A stretch of 47,207 bases of DNA. Source: Azoarcus sp. Its GTDB lineage: Bacteria > Pseudomonadota > Gammaproteobacteria > Burkholderiales > Rhodocyclaceae. Positions 1 to 10,244 of this stretch are shown in pieces. The stretch spans positions 1-47,207 of the forward strand of contig JACESY010000004.1 of NCBI GenBank assembly GCA_013911595.1. Direction: 5' to 3'. The translations under genes and the position numbers were made by a program. The notes beneath the pieces are model-generated. The model did not search any database. It was given only the letters and a program-made list of their open reading frames with translations, and was not told where the DNA came from. Each line of letters starts with the position of its first letter. Position 1 is the stretch's first letter.

Positions 1-41
1 CATCTGGGTGTCCATATCCCGACACGCTCAAGGAAATCCGA

Positions 42-878
42 ATGTACGGAAACTGGATCAAGACCTCGATGCTGATGGCCGGCATCGTCGCGCTCTTCGG
101 CACGGTCGGCGCGCTTATCGGCGGACGCGACGGCATGCTGCTGGCGCTCGTCTTCGGCGGCGCGACCAACCTCTGGGCCTACTGGTTCTCCGACAAGATG
201 GTGCTCAGGATGTACAAGGCGCGCGAGGTCGACGAGACCTCCTCACCCTATCTGTACAACATGGTGCGCGAGCTTGCGGGCCGAGCCGGTCTGCCGATGC
301 CCAAGGTGTATCTGATCGACGAGGCTCAGCCCAACGCCTTCGCCACCGGTCGCAACCCGGACAACGCCGCGGTCGCGGCGACCACCGGCATCGTGCAACT
401 GCTCTCCGAGCGCGAGCTGCGCGGCGTGATGGCGCATGAGCTGTCGCACGTCAAGAACCGCGACATCCTGATCTCGACAATGTCCGCCACGGTGGCCGGT
501 GCGGTCACCGTGCTCGCGCAGTTCGGCATGTTCTTCGGCGGGCGCGGCGAGGATCGACCGCATCCGGTGCTGGCGATCCTGGTCATGCTGCTCGCGCCGA
601 TCGCGGCGATGATCATCCAGATGGCGATTTCGCGTACCCGTGAATTCGGCGCTGACCGCGGCGGCGCCGAGATCTCGGGCGATCCGCTGGCGCTCGCCGC
701 GGCGCTGGCGAAGATCGAGTCCTACGCGCGCGGCACACCGCTGGCCACTGCCGAGCGCCATCCCGAGACCGCACAGATGATGATCATGAACCCGCTCGCA
801 GGCGGCATGCGCGGCTTGTTCTCGACGCACCCGGACACGCGCGAACGTATCGCCCGGCTGCAGGCGATGGCGCGCTGA
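42..878 (+). CDS. htpX: HtpX-family M48 membrane zinc metalloprotease
   Basis: HExxH motif ([12 protein letters not shown]), N-terminal TM segments, conserved [14 protein letters not shown] and [18 protein letters not shown] upstream of ATG. Confidence 0.95.
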   Translation: MYGNWIKTSMLMAGIVALFGTVGALIGGRDGMLLALVFGGATNLWAYWFSDKMVLRMYKAREVDETSSPYLYNMVRELAGRAGLPMPKVYLIDEAQPNAFATGRNPDNAAVAATTGIVQLLSERELRGVMAHELSHVKNRDILISTMSATVAGAVTVLAQFGMFFGGRGEDRPHPVLAILVMLLAPIAAMIIQMAISRTREFGADRGGAEISGDPLALAAALAKIESYARGTPLATAERHPETAQMMIMNPLAGGMRGLFSTHPDTRERIARLQAMAR

Positions 879-915
879 ACCGATGGGCGCGCGTCGTCCG
901 CGGAGCGGCTGAGGC

Positions 916-3006
916 GTGGCGCGGGCCGTGGGTGTCGCCGCCTGGATCGCACGCTTTCGCGCGTCGGTGCGTCTCAAGCTGCTGGCGCTGGTGCTCGCAC
1001 CACTGGCCATCGGCGTGCCGCTGCTGCTCGGCCTGGTGTGGACCTGGGGCAACGAGGCCTACGATCGGCTGCTCAACTACAAGGTCGGCTCCGACATGGT
1101 CACCGCGCACGAGTACTTCGACCGCGTGCGCGAGGGCGTCGGCGCCGACGTGGTCGCGATCGCCGGTTCCCACCGGCTGGTGACCAGTCTCGCGGCTGCC
1201 GACGAGCCCGGATTCATCTCGCTGTTGTCACTGCTCTCGCGCGAACACGGGCTCGATTACCTGATGTTGCTCGATCTCGACGGCCACCCGCTGTCGAGTT
1301 CGCTCGCCGACGAGCCACCCGCGGCTTCGCGCCTGCAATGGCCGGTGGTCGCCGCGGCCTCCAGCGGCGCGGCGCATAACACCATCGAGCTGTTTTCGCC
1401 CGAGGCACTGGGCGCGCTCGATCCGGTGCTGCGCCTGCGCGCCTGGCTGCCGCTGGTGCCCACGCGCGCGGCCGCCCCCGACCCGCGCATGGCCGAGGAT
1501 CGCGGCATGATGATTCACGCCGCCGCTCCGGTGTATGACGCGGGCGGAGAGCTGGTCGCGGTGCTTGAGGGGGCGACCCTGCTCAACGGCAATCTCGGCC
1601 TGGTCGATCGCATCAACGAGATCGTCTATCGCGACGGCACGCTGCCGCTGGGCAGCAAGGGCACGGCGACGCTGTTCCTGGGGGATACGCGCATCGCCAC
1701 CAACGTGCGTCTGTTCGAGGGCGAGCGCGCGCTCGGTACGCGCGTGTCGCGGGCGGTGCGCGACTACGTGCTCGGCGATGGCGGCACCTGGCTGGGCACG
1801 GCCTTCGTCGTCAACGACGACTACGTGTCCGGCTACGAGCCGGTGGTCAACGGTCACGGTGAGCGCATCGGCATGCTCTACGTGGGCTTTCTCGAGCGCC
1901 CGCTGCGGACCGCGATGGTCTCTGCGATGCTCGTGCTGTGCGCGATCTTCGTGGTCCTGAGCATCATCGGCACGCTGCTCAGCCTGCGCTGGGCACGCAA
2001 CGTGTTCGGGCCGATCGAACGCATGAACCGCGTGATTGGCCGCGTCGAGGATGGTGAGACCGGTGCGCGCGTCGGCCCGGTGGCGAGCCGCGACGAACTG
2101 GGTCGGCTGGCGGTCGAGTTCGACCATCTGCTCGACACCCTGCAGGCCAAGCGCGAAGAGCTGCAACGCTGGGCCGATGAACTCGACCGCAAGGTGGCCG
2201 AGCGCACCGCCGAGCTCGAGGAGGCCAACGAGACCCTGCGCCGCGCCCAGCAGCAACTGGTCATGAGTGAGAAGCTCGCCGCCATCGGCGAACTCACGGC
2301 CGGCGTCGCGCACGAGGTCAACAATCCGGTCGCCGTGATCCAGGGCAACCTCGACGTGATGAAGTCCTTGCTGGGCCCCGCGGCCGATCCGGTGCAGCGC
2401 GAGATCGGACTGATCCACGCCCAGGTCGACCGCATCCGGCTGATCGTCACCAAGTTGCTTCAGTTCGCCCGCCCCGGCGATTTCGCCGGCTACACCGAGG
2501 CCGTGGACATCGCGCCGGTCGTGCAGGACTGCCTGGTGCTGACCGCGCACAACCTGGACCGCAACGACATCGAGGTGGTCGCGCGGCTGGAGGCAACGGT
2601 GCCGGTCGAGATCAACCGCGGCGAACTTCAGCAGGTGTTGATCAATCTGATCGTCAACGCCGCCCAGGCCATGCCCGCGGGTGGCACGCTGACCATCGCG
2701 GCGCACGACTGGAACGAAGCCGACGGCACACCGGCCGGTGTGGAACTGGTGGTGCGCGACACCGGCATGGGCATTGCGCCCGAGGATCTGGCGACCATCT
2801 TCGATCCGTTCTTCACGACCAAGAAAGAGAGCGGAACCGGACTGGGTCTGTCGGTGACCTACACCATCATCGAGCGCTATGGCGGGCGCATCACCGTGGC
2901 CAGCCAGCCCGGCGAGGGTGCGGAGTTCCACTTGCGGTTGCGTCGTCAGGCGGTGTTCCAGGGTGGGCCGGAGGCGCCCGGCTTCATGCGCCGCTGGAAG
3001 GGCTGA
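916..3006 (+). CDS. Membrane sensor histidine kinase (periplasmic Cache-like domain, HAMP, HisKA, HATPase)
   Basis: Two TM segments flanking a ~270 aa extracytoplasmic region, H-box GVAHEVNNPVAVIQGN, N-box LINLIVNAAQAM, G-boxes DTGMGIAPEDL and GTGLGLSV; GTG start with GAGG upstream. Confidence 0.92.
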   Translation: MARAVGVAAWIARFRASVRLKLLALVLAPLAIGVPLLLGLVWTWGNEAYDRLLNYKVGSDMVTAHEYFDRVREGVGADVVAIAGSHRLVTSLAAADEPGFISLLSLLSREHGLDYLMLLDLDGHPLSSSLADEPPAASRLQWPVVAAASSGAAHNTIELFSPEALGALDPVLRLRAWLPLVPTRAAAPDPRMAEDRGMMIHAAAPVYDAGGELVAVLEGATLLNGNLGLVDRINEIVYRDGTLPLGSKGTATLFLGDTRIATNVRLFEGERALGTRVSRAVRDYVLGDGGTWLGTAFVVNDDYVSGYEPVVNGHGERIGMLYVGFLERPLRTAMVSAMLVLCAIFVVLSIIGTLLSLRWARNVFGPIERMNRVIGRVEDGETGARVGPVASRDELGRLAVEFDHLLDTLQAKREELQRWADELDRKVAERTAELEEANETLRRAQQQLVMSEKLAAIGELTAGVAHEVNNPVAVIQGNLDVMKSLLGPAADPVQREIGLIHAQVDRIRLIVTKLLQFARPGDFAGYTEAVDIAPVVQDCLVLTAHNLDRNDIEVVARLEATVPVEINRGELQQVLINLIVNAAQAMPAGGTLTIAAHDWNEADGTPAGVELVVRDTGMGIAPEDLATIFDPFFTTKKESGTGLGLSVTYTIIERYGGRITVASQPGEGAEFHLRLRRQAVFQGGPEAPGFMRRWKG

Positions 3007-3112
3007 GGCCGCCCCCGCTCGGGTATCATGCGCAAGGCGCAAAAAGAGGTCGCACGCACGACCCAGGGCGTGATCGGTAGCACGCCGCGACAGGAACCGG
3101 AGGAGAGACTGC

Positions 3113-4510
<1,398 letters not shown>

Positions 4511-4526
4511 GCGCGGGAGTGTGCGC

Positions 4527-5048
4527 ATGAAGGTGATCGGATTTGCCGGCTGGTCTGGCAGCGGCAAGACCACGCTCATCGAGCGGGTCATCGAGGTGCT
4601 TGCCGGGCGTGGGCTCGCGGTGTCGCTGATCAAGCACGCCCATCACAAGTTCGACGTCGACCAGCCGGGCAAGGACTCCTACCGCCATCGCCATGCCGGC
4701 GCGCGCGAGGTTCTGGTCAGCTCGGGCAACCGCTGGGCGCTGATCCACGAGCTGCGCGGTGCGCCGGAGATGCCGCTGGATGCGCTGCTGGGCAAGCTCT
4801 CCGACTGCGACATCGCAATCGTCGAGGGCTTCAAGCGCGCGCACATCGACAAGATCGAGATCTACCGCGCGGGCGCGAGCGAGTCGATGCTGTTCCCGCA
4901 CGATGCGCACATCGTCGCGGTCGCGACCGATGTCGCGGATCTGGACACCGGCGGGCGGGCGCGGCTCGACGTCAACGACCCGGTCGAAGTCGCCGATTTC
5001 GTCATGGCGCATTGCCTGGGGCGGGCGCCGCTGGATCAGGCCGGCTGA
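4527..5048 (+). CDS. mobB: Molybdopterin-guanine dinucleotide biosynthesis protein B
   Basis: MKVIGFAGWSGSGKTTLIERVI...LIKHAHHKFDVDQPGKDSYRHRHAGA is the MobB signature; GTPase-like P-loop. Confidence 0.93.
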   Translation: MKVIGFAGWSGSGKTTLIERVIEVLAGRGLAVSLIKHAHHKFDVDQPGKDSYRHRHAGAREVLVSSGNRWALIHELRGAPEMPLDALLGKLSDCDIAIVEGFKRAHIDKIEIYRAGASESMLFPHDAHIVAVATDVADLDTGGRARLDVNDPVEVADFVMAHCLGRAPLDQAG

Positions 5049-5084
5049 GACGCGTTCCGCCGGATTTGCGACAGGGAGAAGCGC

Positions 5085-5786
5085 ATGGATCGACGTTCCT
5101 TCGTACGCAACTGCACCCTGGCCGCCGGCCTGTTCGCCAGCGGCGTGGCGGTGCCCGCCCGTGCCGCGCCGCGCAGCTATGCCCGCGTGCGTCTGCTCAA
5201 TGCGAATGGCGAGCCGCTGCGCGCGTCGACCCTGGAGCCGCGCGCGCAATATGTGTTCGCCTATCCGTTCGCGGCCACGCCGTGCTTTCTGTTCGATCTG
5301 GGGCAAGCGGTGCCGGGACGCAACGGCCTCGAGACCGAGGCCGGTGCACACTACGACTGGCCTGGAGGGGTCGGGCCCAGGCGTTCGCTGGTGGCGTATT
5401 CGGCAATCTGCGCGCACAAGATGGCGCATCCGACGCCGACCATCAGCTACATCTCGTTCCGGCCGGCGCGCAACGAATACGAGCCTGCGGCCGGTGTGAT
5501 CTCGTGCTGTGCCGAGAACAGCCGCTACGACCCGGCCGGCGGCGCGCGCGTGATCGACGGGCCAGCGGATCAGCCGCTGGCCGCGATCCTGCTCGAACAC
5601 GATGCGGCCAGCGATGGCCTGTTCGCGGTCGGCACGCTCGGTGGCGAGATGTTCCGGCGCTTCTTCGACGAGTTCGAAGCGCGGTTGTCGCTGGAGTATC
5701 CGAATGGCGACGCGCGCCAGCCGTTGGCGGGGGAGTCGATCGTGCGTCGCCTCGAGAACTTCAGCGACAATGTCGTCTCATGCTGA
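5085..5786 (+). CDS. TAT-exported Rieske-like [2Fe-2S] domain protein with atypical ligand set
   Basis: Twin-arginine signal MDRRSFVRNCTLAAGLF; Rieske-like motif 1 ICAHKM; motif 2 region SCCAENSRYDP aligning with CPCHGSxYD. Confidence 0.7.
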   Translation: MDRRSFVRNCTLAAGLFASGVAVPARAAPRSYARVRLLNANGEPLRASTLEPRAQYVFAYPFAATPCFLFDLGQAVPGRNGLETEAGAHYDWPGGVGPRRSLVAYSAICAHKMAHPTPTISYISFRPARNEYEPAAGVISCCAENSRYDPAGGARVIDGPADQPLAAILLEHDAASDGLFAVGTLGGEMFRRFFDEFEARLSLEYPNGDARQPLAGESIVRRLENFSDNVVSC

Positions 5787-5799
5787 GGCGCGCCTCAGC
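5782..5799. repeat. 18-bp perfect palindrome GCTGAGGCGCGCCTCAGC at convergent gene ends
   Basis: Self-complementary over all 18 nt; includes both stop codons (5784-5786 and 5795-5797). Confidence 0.85.
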
Positions 5800-6460
5800 G
5801 CGCGCTGCCGGCGTGCTCGAGCAGTTCCACCAGATCGGCGTGATTGCCGCGGCGGGCGAGCGTGATCGCATCGGTTCCCGAGGCGTCGCGATCCTGCGGG
5901 TCCAGGCCCAGATCGAGCAGGGTCGAGACCATCGCGCGGTCTGCGCGCTCGGTCGCATGCATCAGCAGCGTCCAGCCATAGACGTCGCGCGTCTTCGGGT
6001 CGGCGCCCAGCAGCGTGAGCAAGCGCACGGCATCGACATGGCCCTTGGCGGTGGCCAGCAGCAGCGGCGTCCAGCCGTGGCGCACGCGGTGGTTGGGGTC
6101 CGCGCCGGCTTCGACCAGGCTGCGGATGGCCTCGGTACGCCCGGCCACGGCGGCATACATCAGGGCCGTGCCGCCCTTGGCGTTGCCGCGGTCGACGACG
6201 GCACCGTAGTCGACCAACATGCGGATGACGTCGGTCTGGCCGGTCTCGGCCGCCCACATCAGCGCCGTCTTGCCGTGGTTCTCGCCCACCGCGCTCGCTG
6301 CCTCGGGCGACACGCCCTGGTCGAGCAGGATCGCCACACGTGTAGGCTGGCGGTCGATGATGGCGTTGAGCAGGGCCTCGGAGGATGAAGCGCTTGCGCT
6401 CAGCGCCGCCAGTGCCAAAACGGCGGCGAACAGCAGCTTGCAAAGGGGCGACGCGGCCAT
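5795..6460 (-). CDS. Exported ankyrin-repeat protein
   Basis: Signal peptide MAASPLCKLLFAAVLALAALSASA; repeated GKTALMWAAETGQTDVIRMLVDYGA / GGTALMYAAVAGRTEAIRSLVEAGADP ankyrin units. Longer ORF-track start (6988) rejected because it runs antisense through mrp. Confidence 0.88.
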   Translation of the reverse strand: MAASPLCKLLFAAVLALAALSASASSSEALLNAIIDRQPTRVAILLDQGVSPEAASAVGENHGKTALMWAAETGQTDVIRMLVDYGAVVDRGNAKGGTALMYAAVAGRTEAIRSLVEAGADPNHRVRHGWTPLLLATAKGHVDAVRLLTLLGADPKTRDVYGWTLLMHATERADRAMVSTLLDLGLDPQDRDASGTDAITLARRGNHADLVELLEHAGSAR

Positions 6461-6563
6461 GGTCTTCTCCGGAAGAGCAGCGAATTCTTGTTTGTTATCA
6501 GAGGTGGTCGGTGCGCGCAAGCGAAAATGCGACGTGCGCCCGTCCGCAACACGGGAGTAGGAA

Positions 6564-7667
6564 ATGTCCGAACAGAACTCGGAACTCAGTCGTGAGGCCG
6601 TCGAGGCGGCACTTGCGAAAGTCGTCGAACCGCATCTGGGCCGTGATCTGGTCTCGGCCGGCTGTGTCGGCGCCATCCACATCGAGGGCGACCGTCTGCG
6701 CGTCGACCTGGTGATGGGCTTCCCGGTTCGCGGAATCGCCGCCGACCTGGGCAAGCTGGTGCGTGGCGCGCTGGCCGGGCTGCCGGCCTCGAGCATCGAG
6801 GTCGGGGTGAGCACGGCGATCGAGCCGCGCGAGACCGATGCGCAAGACCCTGTCGCCCTGCCCGGCGTGCGTAACGTCATTGCCGTGTCGTCCGGCAAGG
6901 GCGGGGTGGGCAAGTCCACGACTGCGGTCAATCTGGCGCTGGCGCTGTCCGGCGAGGGTGCGCGCGTGGGTCTGCTCGACGCCGACATCTATGGCCCCAG
7001 CCTGCCGCGCATGCTGGGCATCTCCGGGCGCCCCTCGTCCAAGGACGGCAAGCGCTTCCAGCCGCTCACGCACTACGGCGTGCAGGCCATGTCGGCCGGC
7101 TTCCTTATCGACGAGGAAGAACCCATGGTGTGGCGTGGTGCGATGGCCACCCAGGCGCTCGAGCAACTGATGCGCGATACCGAATGGGACGATCTCGACT
7201 ACCTCATCGTGGACATGCCGCCCGGCACCGGAGACATCCAGCTCACGCTGGCTCAGCGCGTCAAGGTGGCCGGCGCGGTGATCGTCACGACGCCGCAGGA
7301 CATCGCCCTGCTCGACGCCAGTCGCGGTTACAGGATGTTCGAGAAGGTCGGCGTGCCGGTGCTGGGCATCATCGAGAACATGGGGATGCACCACTGCAGC
7401 GAATGCGGGCACGAGGAACATGTGTTCGGCGAAGGCGGCGGGCAGCGCATGGCCGAAAAGTACGGGCTCGACCTGCTCGGCTCGCTGCCGCTGGACATCC
7501 GCATCCGCGAGCAGGCCGACAGCGGCAAGCCCAGTGTGGTCGCTGATCCGGACGGCGCCATCGCGCACGCCTATCGCGAACTGGCGCGCACCATGGCGGC
7601 GCGACTGGCGCTGCGCCACACGGATGCCGCCGGCGCGTTCCCGGAGATCTCGATCAGCGACGACTGA
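6564..7667 (+). CDS. apbC: Mrp/ApbC-type iron-sulfur cluster carrier P-loop ATPase
   Basis: N-terminal MIP18-like domain, deviant Walker A SSGKGGVGKSTT, CSECG CxxC motif, LPLDIRIREQADSGKP. Confidence 0.93.
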   Translation: MSEQNSELSREAVEAALAKVVEPHLGRDLVSAGCVGAIHIEGDRLRVDLVMGFPVRGIAADLGKLVRGALAGLPASSIEVGVSTAIEPRETDAQDPVALPGVRNVIAVSSGKGGVGKSTTAVNLALALSGEGARVGLLDADIYGPSLPRMLGISGRPSSKDGKRFQPLTHYGVQAMSAGFLIDEEEPMVWRGAMATQALEQLMRDTEWDDLDYLIVDMPPGTGDIQLTLAQRVKVAGAVIVTTPQDIALLDASRGYRMFEKVGVPVLGIIENMGMHHCSECGHEEHVFGEGGGQRMAEKYGLDLLGSLPLDIRIREQADSGKPSVVADPDGAIAHAYRELARTMAARLALRHTDAAGAFPEISISDD

Positions 7668-7670
7668 GCA

Positions 7671-8669
7671 TCAGTCTTCGTCATCACTGATGTACTCGCG
7701 CAGGCGCCGCTCCAGCGTCTTGCGCGACACTCCCATGCGGCGGGCCGCTTCCGACTTGTTGCCGTTGCACGCGGCCAGCACGCGTTGCATGTGACGGCGC
7801 TTGACCTCGGCCAGCGGCAGATCGGCCGGATAGCCGCTGGCACCGAGGGCCTGCAGGGCCTGCGGGTCGATCGGTTCGATGCGCAGGCAGGCATCGGGGG
7901 ACTGGCCGAGCAGGATGGAGCGCTCGACCAGATTGCGCAGCTCGCGCACGTTGCCCGGCCAGGCGTGTTGCTCGAGCCGGCGCAGCCCGGTGCGTGTGGG
8001 CGCGACGGGGGGCAGGCCGAACACCACCGAGAACTGACGCGCGAAGAAGTCCACCAGGGGCGCGACATCCTCCGGGCGCTCGCGCAGCGGCGGCATGCGC
8101 AGCGCGAGCACGTTCAGCCTATAGAACAGGTCGTCGCGAAAGCCGCCAGCGTCGACCATGCGCCCCAGGTCGCGGTTGGTGGCCGCGACGATGCGCACAT
8201 CCACGGCCAGTTCGTCGTCGGCGCCGACGGGGCGCACCCGCAGGGTCTCGAGCACGCGCAGCAGCTTGGCCTGCAGGAAGGCCGGCAGTTCGCCAATTTC
8301 GTCGAGAAACAGGGTGCCGCCGTCGGCGTGCACGAACAATCCCTCGCGCTCCTGTGCCGCGCCGGTAAAGGCTCCCCGCGCATGACCGAACAACTCGCTG
8401 TCGAGCAGCTCGGGCGACATCGAGCCGCAGTTGATCGCGACGAAGCGTCCCGTGCGTCCGCTGTAGTGATGCAGGCTCGCCGCCGCCACTTCCTTGCCTG
8501 TTCCAGATTCACCCTCGATGAGCACCGTGGTGCGTGACGGCGCGACACGTCGCAGCAGCGCGACGATTTCGCGCATCGAGGCGCTCTCGCCGACGACCCC
8601 GGCTGCGTCCGTGCGCAGATCCTGCGCTGCGGGGGGTGGAGCGTGCGGATCGGATTGGAGGATCACCAT
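7671..8669 (-). CDS. Sigma-54-dependent AAA+ activator lacking a receiver/sensor domain (central domain + Fis HTH)
   Basis: [60 protein letters not shown]; only ~25 residues precede the AAA+ domain. Confidence 0.92.
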   Translation of the reverse strand: MVILQSDPHAPPPAAQDLRTDAAGVVGESASMREIVALLRRVAPSRTTVLIEGESGTGKEVAAASLHHYSGRTGRFVAINCGSMSPELLDSELFGHARGAFTGAAQEREGLFVHADGGTLFLDEIGELPAFLQAKLLRVLETLRVRPVGADDELAVDVRIVAATNRDLGRMVDAGGFRDDLFYRLNVLALRMPPLRERPEDVAPLVDFFARQFSVVFGLPPVAPTRTGLRRLEQHAWPGNVRELRNLVERSILLGQSPDACLRIEPIDPQALQALGASGYPADLPLAEVKRRHMQRVLAACNGNKSEAARRMGVSRKTLERRLREYISDDED

Positions 8670-8712
8670 CGTGCTTCAATCGCTCCCTGTCGAATGCCTT
8701 TGAGCGACATTT

Positions 8713-8740
8713 TGACCCTGTTCGGATCGAAAGTGGGTCA
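8713..8740. promoter_or_regulatory. Candidate activator-binding inverted repeat TGACCC-N16-GGGTCA
   Basis: Perfect 6-bp arms read directly; in the divergent intergenic region upstream of the -24/-12 promoter. Confidence 0.45.
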
Positions 8741-8823
8741 GATTATCCGCGCACCGCGATAAACCATGGCCCAAATCGGTGTGTTCCGCCCTGGAGGCGG
8801 ATCCTGATCTCATCCGCGGGTCG

Positions 8824-8842
8824 TGCACCGCAGCATGGTGCA
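8824..8842. promoter_or_regulatory. Candidate activator-binding inverted repeat TGCACC-N7-GGTGCA
   Basis: Perfect 6-bp arms; about 120 bp upstream of the -24 element. Confidence 0.4.
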
Positions 8843-8944
8843 TTTTGTCGCCACATCCCGAAAACTGCGTCAATTCGTCGCTAAGTGTCGCTGTGTCGTC
8901 CGAGAAAAACCTTTTAGGTAAAGGTGTTTACGTGTTTTCACGCT

Positions 8945-8961
8945 TTGGCATAGCGGTTGCT
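8945..8961 (+). promoter_or_regulatory. Sigma-54 (-24/-12) promoter for FDH operon: TTGGCATAGCGGTTGCT
   Basis: GG (8947-8948) and GC (8959-8960) separated by exactly 10 nt; TGGCA and TTGCT boxes match consensus. Confidence 0.85.
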
Positions 8962-9009
8962 ATCAACTATAAAAAGAACCTAGGCAATCGCCTGCATAGG
9001 AGTCGCCGT

Positions 9010-9579
9010 TTGAATCAACAAATGCAGTCCGACGATCACGCCGCAGCCACCTGGTCCCACGACGCGACCCTGCCCGTGGCTGTGATGATCGCGTCGCCGC
9101 CGCCCGAGCGCGCGTCGGACGCAATGCTCTGGCACGTCACCGGCGTGGTGGTTGGCGAGCACTTCGCTTCGCCCACACGCGAGTGCACCAAGGTGCGCTC
9201 CGGGCCGAACGGCGACATGTTTCTGTGGCGCGGTTTCTCGCTGCATCTGCGCCCGGCGCAGGCTGAGGACTACTCGCTGAATCTGGGCAGCGACCGCCCC
9301 GAGGTGTTCGTGATCGGGCGCTTCGCGGCCGATGGCGGTTTCGAGCCCTGGGAGGTCACGGTCAGCCTGGACCGAGCGCAGAATCTGGATGCGACCGACC
9401 TGCGCGGTGCCGAGGACGTGGTGCTGGCCGCACCCATGCCCGACGAGGTCGGCGTATGGCTCGAGGCCTTCGTCAACGAGCACTACGTTCCGCGCAAGCG
9501 TGGCAAGGGCCGAGGCAAGCGACGCAGCAAGGCGATCTATGACGCCGAAGTGGGTGACTGGGCTGGAGACGAGACATGA
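9010..9579 (+). CDS. DUF3305-type formate dehydrogenase-associated protein
   Basis: TTG start with AGGAG 7 nt upstream (the ORF-track start at 8779 lies upstream of the -24/-12 promoter); VTGVVVGE...LWRGFSLHLRPAQAEDYSLNLGSDRPEVFVI; first gene before a DUF3306 gene. Confidence 0.8.
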   Translation: MNQQMQSDDHAAATWSHDATLPVAVMIASPPPERASDAMLWHVTGVVVGEHFASPTRECTKVRSGPNGDMFLWRGFSLHLRPAQAEDYSLNLGSDRPEVFVIGRFAADGGFEPWEVTVSLDRAQNLDATDLRGAEDVVLAAPMPDEVGVWLEAFVNEHYVPRKRGKGRGKRRSKAIYDAEVGDWAGDET

Positions 9580-10244
9580 TGGACGAGTCGCGCAACGACA
9601 TCGCGGAGCAGGACGGCGGCGTGCCGTTCCTGTCGCGCTGGTCGCGGCGCAAGCTCGGCCGGGAGGTCGAGGCGCCGCGCGAGTCCGAGGCCGTCCCGGC
9701 GCCGGTCGAGGCTGAGGCGACCGAAGCACGGGAAGACGACCCGATCGACGCGCGCACCGGCAAGCGCCGCTCGGAGTTGAGCGACGAGGACATGCCCGAT
9801 GTCGAGACGCTCTCCCCCGACGCCGACGTCTCGATGTTCTTCGGCGGCCAGGTGTCGCAGTCGCTGCGTATGCGGGCGCTCGCCAAGGTGTTCAGCAACC
9901 CCAAATACAACGTGTGGTGCGAGTGTGCGGAGTACGCTGAGGACTACAACGCCTTCCTGCCGATGGGCGACATCGTGCCGCATGATCTGAAACAGGCCAT
10001 CGTGCGCGAAGCCGACAAGCTCTACCGCCGCCTGACCGACAAGGGGCTGCGTTTGACCCCCGAGCAGGCCGAGGCGCACATCGCCGCCGAAATGCGTGGT
10101 GAGCGTGTGCCTGATCTGGAGTCGGCGCTCGCGGCCGCGCAGACCGACGAGACGCAACAAGGCGACACGGACCACGGGATGTCCGATGTGGCCGCCGACG
10201 AACCTGCGGGGCGCATGCCGCCCCCCGACAAAGAGGCCCTATGA
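9576..10244 (+). CDS. DUF3306-type formate dehydrogenase-associated protein
   Basis: FLSRWSRRKLGRE N-terminus, ALAKVFSNPKYNV..DGL-like core; ATGA overlap with upstream gene. Confidence 0.8.
   Translation: MMDESRNDIAEQDGGVPFLSRWSRRKLGREVEAPRESEAVPAPVEAEATEAREDDPIDARTGKRRSELSDEDMPDVETLSPDADVSMFFGGQVSQSLRMRALAKVFSNPKYNVWCECAEYAEDYNAFLPMGDIVPHDLKQAIVREADKLYRRLTDKGLRLTPEQAEAHIAAEMRGERVPDLESALAAAQTDETQQGDTDHGMSDVAADEPAGRMPPPDKEAL

Noticed and set aside
5012-6388. 458-aa plus-strand ORF overlapping the Rieske-like and ankyrin genes
   Set aside because: Wrong frame of a gene with a TAT signal and antisense to one with ankyrin repeats
8779-9009. N-terminal extension of the DUF3305 ORF
   Set aside because: It would start upstream of the -24/-12 promoter; the TTG at 9010 has a well-placed AGGAG
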